Shown here: positions 5,791 to 7,211 of the stretch, in pieces | Position numbering within the stretch: position 1 is the first letter of the stretch | How the letters are laid out: every line of letters starts with the position of its first letter | Assembly: GCA_015486685.1 (NCBI GenBank) | Contig: WFRC01000231.1 | Span: forward strand, 1 to 7,211 | Direction: 5' to 3' | Origin: Caldifarciminota bacterium | GTDB lineage: Bacteria; Hydrothermota; UBA3072; WFRC01 | Length of the DNA: 7,211 bases | Program-made: the position numbers and the translations under genes | The notes under the pieces: generated by a model | The model's database searches: none | What the model was told of the DNA's origin: nothing | The model's input: only the letters and a program-made list of their open reading frames with translations

Positions 5791-6253
5791 TTTTGTAATT
5801 CCTATTTAAGTAGCATATCCCGGCTGCTATGGCATCAGATGCATCCTGCGGTATGCTTTCATGGATACCTGTAATTTTATTTACCATATAGGCTACCTGC
5901 ACCTTTGCCGCACTGCCTGCACCTGTTAATGATTGCTTTATTTCTCGCGGGGTATATTCAAATACGGGGATAGAATGTACTTTGAACAGCACCAAAATTG
6001 CTCCTCTGAGTTCACTCAAATTCATTAAGGTTCTAACATTCTTACCATAAAATACCTTTTCTATAGATAATACCTCAGGCCGAAATTTCTCTAAAATTTC
6101 CTTCAAGGATATATAGATTGTATAAATTCTCTCCGAAAGTGCAGTGCCTTTACCTTCAATTACTCCGTATTGTAAGACTTTTAAATATTTCTCTGCCTTA
6201 ATGACAGAAAAACCTGTTTTTCTTAAACCCGGGTCAATGCCCATCACAATCAA
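5780..6253 (-). CDS. ruvC: Crossover junction endodeoxyribonuclease RuvC
   Basis: A 157-residue homodimeric nuclease of the RNase H fold that nicks Holliday junctions symmetrically. The four acidic catalytic residues are present: D7 in GIDPGLRKTG, E65 in SIEKVFYG, and D137 and D140 in QDASDAIAAG. The GxGxAxKxQV-like loop (GAGSAAKVQV, 111-120) is also intact. Length matches the family (about 155-175). The chosen start is a TTG (6253-6251) that overlaps the yebC stop as TTGA and gives MIVMGIDPG, the same length before the catalytic Asp as in characterised RuvC proteins. An AGAGGA (6259-6254) abuts this TTG and is better spaced for a GTG at 6247 or an ATG at 6244, which would shorten the first beta strand. 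It overlaps ruvA by 11 bases. The function is near certain; only the start is in doubt. Confidence 0.96.
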   Translation of the reverse strand: MIVMGIDPGLRKTGFSVIKAEKYLKVLQYGVIEGKGTALSERIYTIYISLKEILEKFRPEVLSIEKVFYGKNVRTLMNLSELRGAILVLFKVHSIPVFEYTPREIKQSLTGAGSAAKVQVAYMVNKITGIHESIPQDASDAIAAGICYLNRNYKNDR

Positions 6254-7002
6254 TCCTCTGAAGCCTCCATAATTAGAGAATCAGGTATGTCAAAATTTGA
6301 GTAAACATTTTTTACATCTTCCAGGTTCTCTAATTCTTCTAAAAGTTTCAAAAGTTTCAAGGCAGCATTACCTTCAATGTGGACATTCGTTTGCGGAACT
6401 TTTGTAGTCTCTATTGATAAAACTTTTACACCCTTTTCTTCAAATGCGGTTTTCACATTCTCTACACTTTCGGGGGCAGTAATGATTTCGTATACATCTT
6501 CCTGGTCTTGAACATCTTCAGCCCCTGAATTTAAGGCTATCTCCATAACTGTATCTTCGTCAACATTATCCTTCGGAATCTGGACCAAGCCCTTTGAGTG
6601 AAACATCCAGGATACACAACCCGATGAGCCTAAATTCCCACCCCTTCTTGTAAATATATGCCTTACTGCTGAGGTAGTCCTATTCTTGTTATCTGTGGTT
6701 GCCTCAATAAGTATTGCAACACCGTTTGGGCCATATCCCTCGTATATTACCTCTTCATAATTTACACCGGGCAGTTCGCCTGTGCCTTTTTTAATTGCTT
6801 TTTCTATATTGCTCTGAGGCATATTTGCTGCCCTGGCATTGGTAATAGCGGCCCTGAGCCTTGCATTCTTTTCCGGGTCTCCACCACCCTCTCTCGCTGC
6901 TATCGTAATTTCTCTTATCAAATGTGTAAATATACGACCCCTTTTCTGGTCGGTCTTTTCCTTCTTTCTTTTAATTTGTGACCATTTAGAATGTCCTGAC
7001 AT
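6250..7002 (-). CDS. yebC: YebC/PmpR/TACO1 family protein
   Basis: A 250-residue protein with the full family signature: MSGHSKWSQIKRKKEKTDQKRG at the N-terminus (a three-helix domain to about 80), GGDPEKNARLRAAI (41-54), NMPQSNIEKAIKKGTG (60-75), YEGYGPNG (87-94), and GGNLGSSGCVSWMF (120-133) in the middle domain. The C-terminal block ends in a leucine-rich helix before NVYSNFDIP. Length is typical (about 240-250). The family was long annotated as transcriptional regulators; the mitochondrial TACO1 and bacterial YebC proteins have since been linked to translation of difficult (proline-rich) sequences. It is first in the yebC-ruvC-ruvA-ruvB operon, a classic bacterial arrangement. The start is supported by GAGGG (7010-7006), 3 bases before the ATG, and by a promoter upstream. 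The stop overlaps the ruvC start. Confidence 0.97.
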   Translation of the reverse strand: MSGHSKWSQIKRKKEKTDQKRGRIFTHLIREITIAAREGGGDPEKNARLRAAITNARAANMPQSNIEKAIKKGTGELPGVNYEEVIYEGYGPNGVAILIEATTDNKNRTTSAVRHIFTRRGGNLGSSGCVSWMFHSKGLVQIPKDNVDEDTVMEIALNSGAEDVQDQEDVYEIITAPESVENVKTAFEEKGVKVLSIETTKVPQTNVHIEGNAALKLLKLLEELENLEDVKNVYSNFDIPDSLIMEASED

Positions 7003-7005
7003 ATT

Positions 7006-7010
7006 CCCTC
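7006..7010 (-). promoter_or_regulatory. Ribosome binding site of yebC
   Basis: GAGGG on the minus strand, 3 bases before the ATG at 7002. The spacing is short, but no other start gives the conserved MSGHSKW N-terminus. Confidence 0.6.
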
Positions 7011-7027
7011 ACTTTTTTCATTTTATA

Positions 7028-7056
7028 AAAATACTAAAAAATATTAGAAAAGTCAA
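7028..7056 (-). promoter_or_regulatory. Sigma70-type promoter of the yebC-ruvCAB operon
   Basis: On the minus strand TTGACT (7056-7051, 5 of 6) is followed by a 17-base spacer and TATTTT (7033-7028, 4 of 6). The predicted +1 is about 7021, giving a leader of about 19 bases with the GAGGG ribosome binding site. No LexA-type operator (CTG-N10-CAG or GAAC-N4-GTTC) is seen in it, so SOS control is not indicated by the sequence. Confidence 0.6.
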
Positions 7057-7211
7057 CTATAAAATGAAAAAAATTTGGAAAAGTTCAAATCCTTAACTTT
7101 TCAACTCTTGAACGGGGAGAAATAGTAGATGAAAAGGGTTAAATCTCTGAACAAATGTTTTTTCACGGCTCACGATTTTTTTGAGCTCAGAACCTGAAAC
7201 TATATTTACCC
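7057..7211. other. Upstream flank of yebC without a clear gene; possible end of a leftward reading frame
   Basis: No recognisable protein or RNA is seen. The minus strand is open without a start codon from the window edge to a TAA at 7095-7093 (38 codons, ending FLPVQELKS), which could be the C-terminus of an upstream gene; I do not recognise it, and the run is short enough to be chance. On the plus strand a 22-codon frame (7129-7197) has a GGAG 9 bases before its ATG but resembles nothing known. Two degenerate 7-mers lie at 7163-7176 (TCACGGC, TCACGAT). Confidence 0.3.
7078..7102. repeat. 8-bp inverted repeat upstream of the yebC promoter
   Basis: GAAAAGTT (7078-7085) and AACTTTTC (7095-7102) are perfect inverted arms with a 9-base loop. 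An overlapping pair, GTTCAA (7083-7088) and TTGAAC (7108-7113), could form an alternative stem. There is no U run after either, so a standard terminator is unlikely. It may be an operator or the 3' end of an upstream leftward transcript. Confidence 0.35.

Noticed and set aside
6341..6358. Tandem 9-base repeat AAAAGTTTC x2 in yebC
   Set aside because: It encodes the leucine-rich helix (KLLKLL) normal for the YebC C-terminus, so it is codon repetition and not an expansion.
6839..7096. 85-codon plus-strand frame opposite yebC
   Set aside because: It is antisense to the highly conserved YebC N-terminus and has no support beyond being open.
7129..7197. 22-codon plus-strand frame with a GGAG 9 bases upstream
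   Set aside because: Very short, with no promoter and no resemblance to known small proteins; two in-frame stops directly precede it. Kept only as a remark on the flank.

Overview
The window is bacterial chromosome from an AT-rich organism. Two nearly perfect sigma70-type promoters (TTGACA -35 boxes), Shine-Dalgarno sites of the GGAGG type at some genes, and a complete yebC-ruvC-ruvA-ruvB operon show that it is bacterial. The propeptide and catalytic-Asp region of the partial S8 protease resemble secreted subtilases of Bacteroidota and of uncultured lineages such as candidate phylum WOR-3. An uncultured member of such a group is my best guess, but only an inference; no marker here fixes the phylum.

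Layout, left to right. Positions 1-596 (minus) hold the N-terminal 198 codons of a secreted S8 subtilisin-like protease that runs off the left edge. Only 18 bases upstream of it, on the same strand, is a tRNA-Glu(CTC) gene (615-689). The intergenic region 690-817 carries two divergent promoters, one for the tRNA (and probably the protease) and one for a rightward three-gene operon. That operon (818-4221) is a FemAB/GNAT-like acyl- or aminoacyl-transferase, a Wzx-type flippase and a radical SAM protein with a short C-terminal auxiliary-cluster domain. Its genes overlap by 14 and 20 bases. It converges, with a gap of only 10 bases, on the leftward operon yebC-ruvC-ruvA-ruvB (7002-4232), whose genes also overlap (4, 11 and 4 bases). 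Bases 7057-7211 contain no clear gene.

How the genes work together. RuvA, RuvB and RuvC form the Holliday-junction migration and cleavage machinery, and YebC is the usual upstream partner gene, with translation-related and regulatory roles. The FemAB-flippase-radical SAM cassette looks like part of an envelope glycan or lipid-linked precursor pathway: modification of a precursor, transfer across the inner membrane, and possibly peptide or acyl decoration. No glycosyltransferase lies in the window, so the substrate is unknown.

Most interesting signals: (i) both promoters of the 690-817 region place the predicted +1 at the first base of the product, giving a leaderless femAB-like mRNA and a tRNA with almost no 5' leader; (ii) the tRNA and the protease appear to share one transcript with only an 18-base spacer that holds the ribosome binding site; (iii) the compact three-gene cassette is not accompanied by the usual polysaccharide genes; (iv) a 4-cysteine half-SPASM in the radical SAM protein. 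I see no CRISPR array, insertion sequence, phage gene or obviously new defence system.
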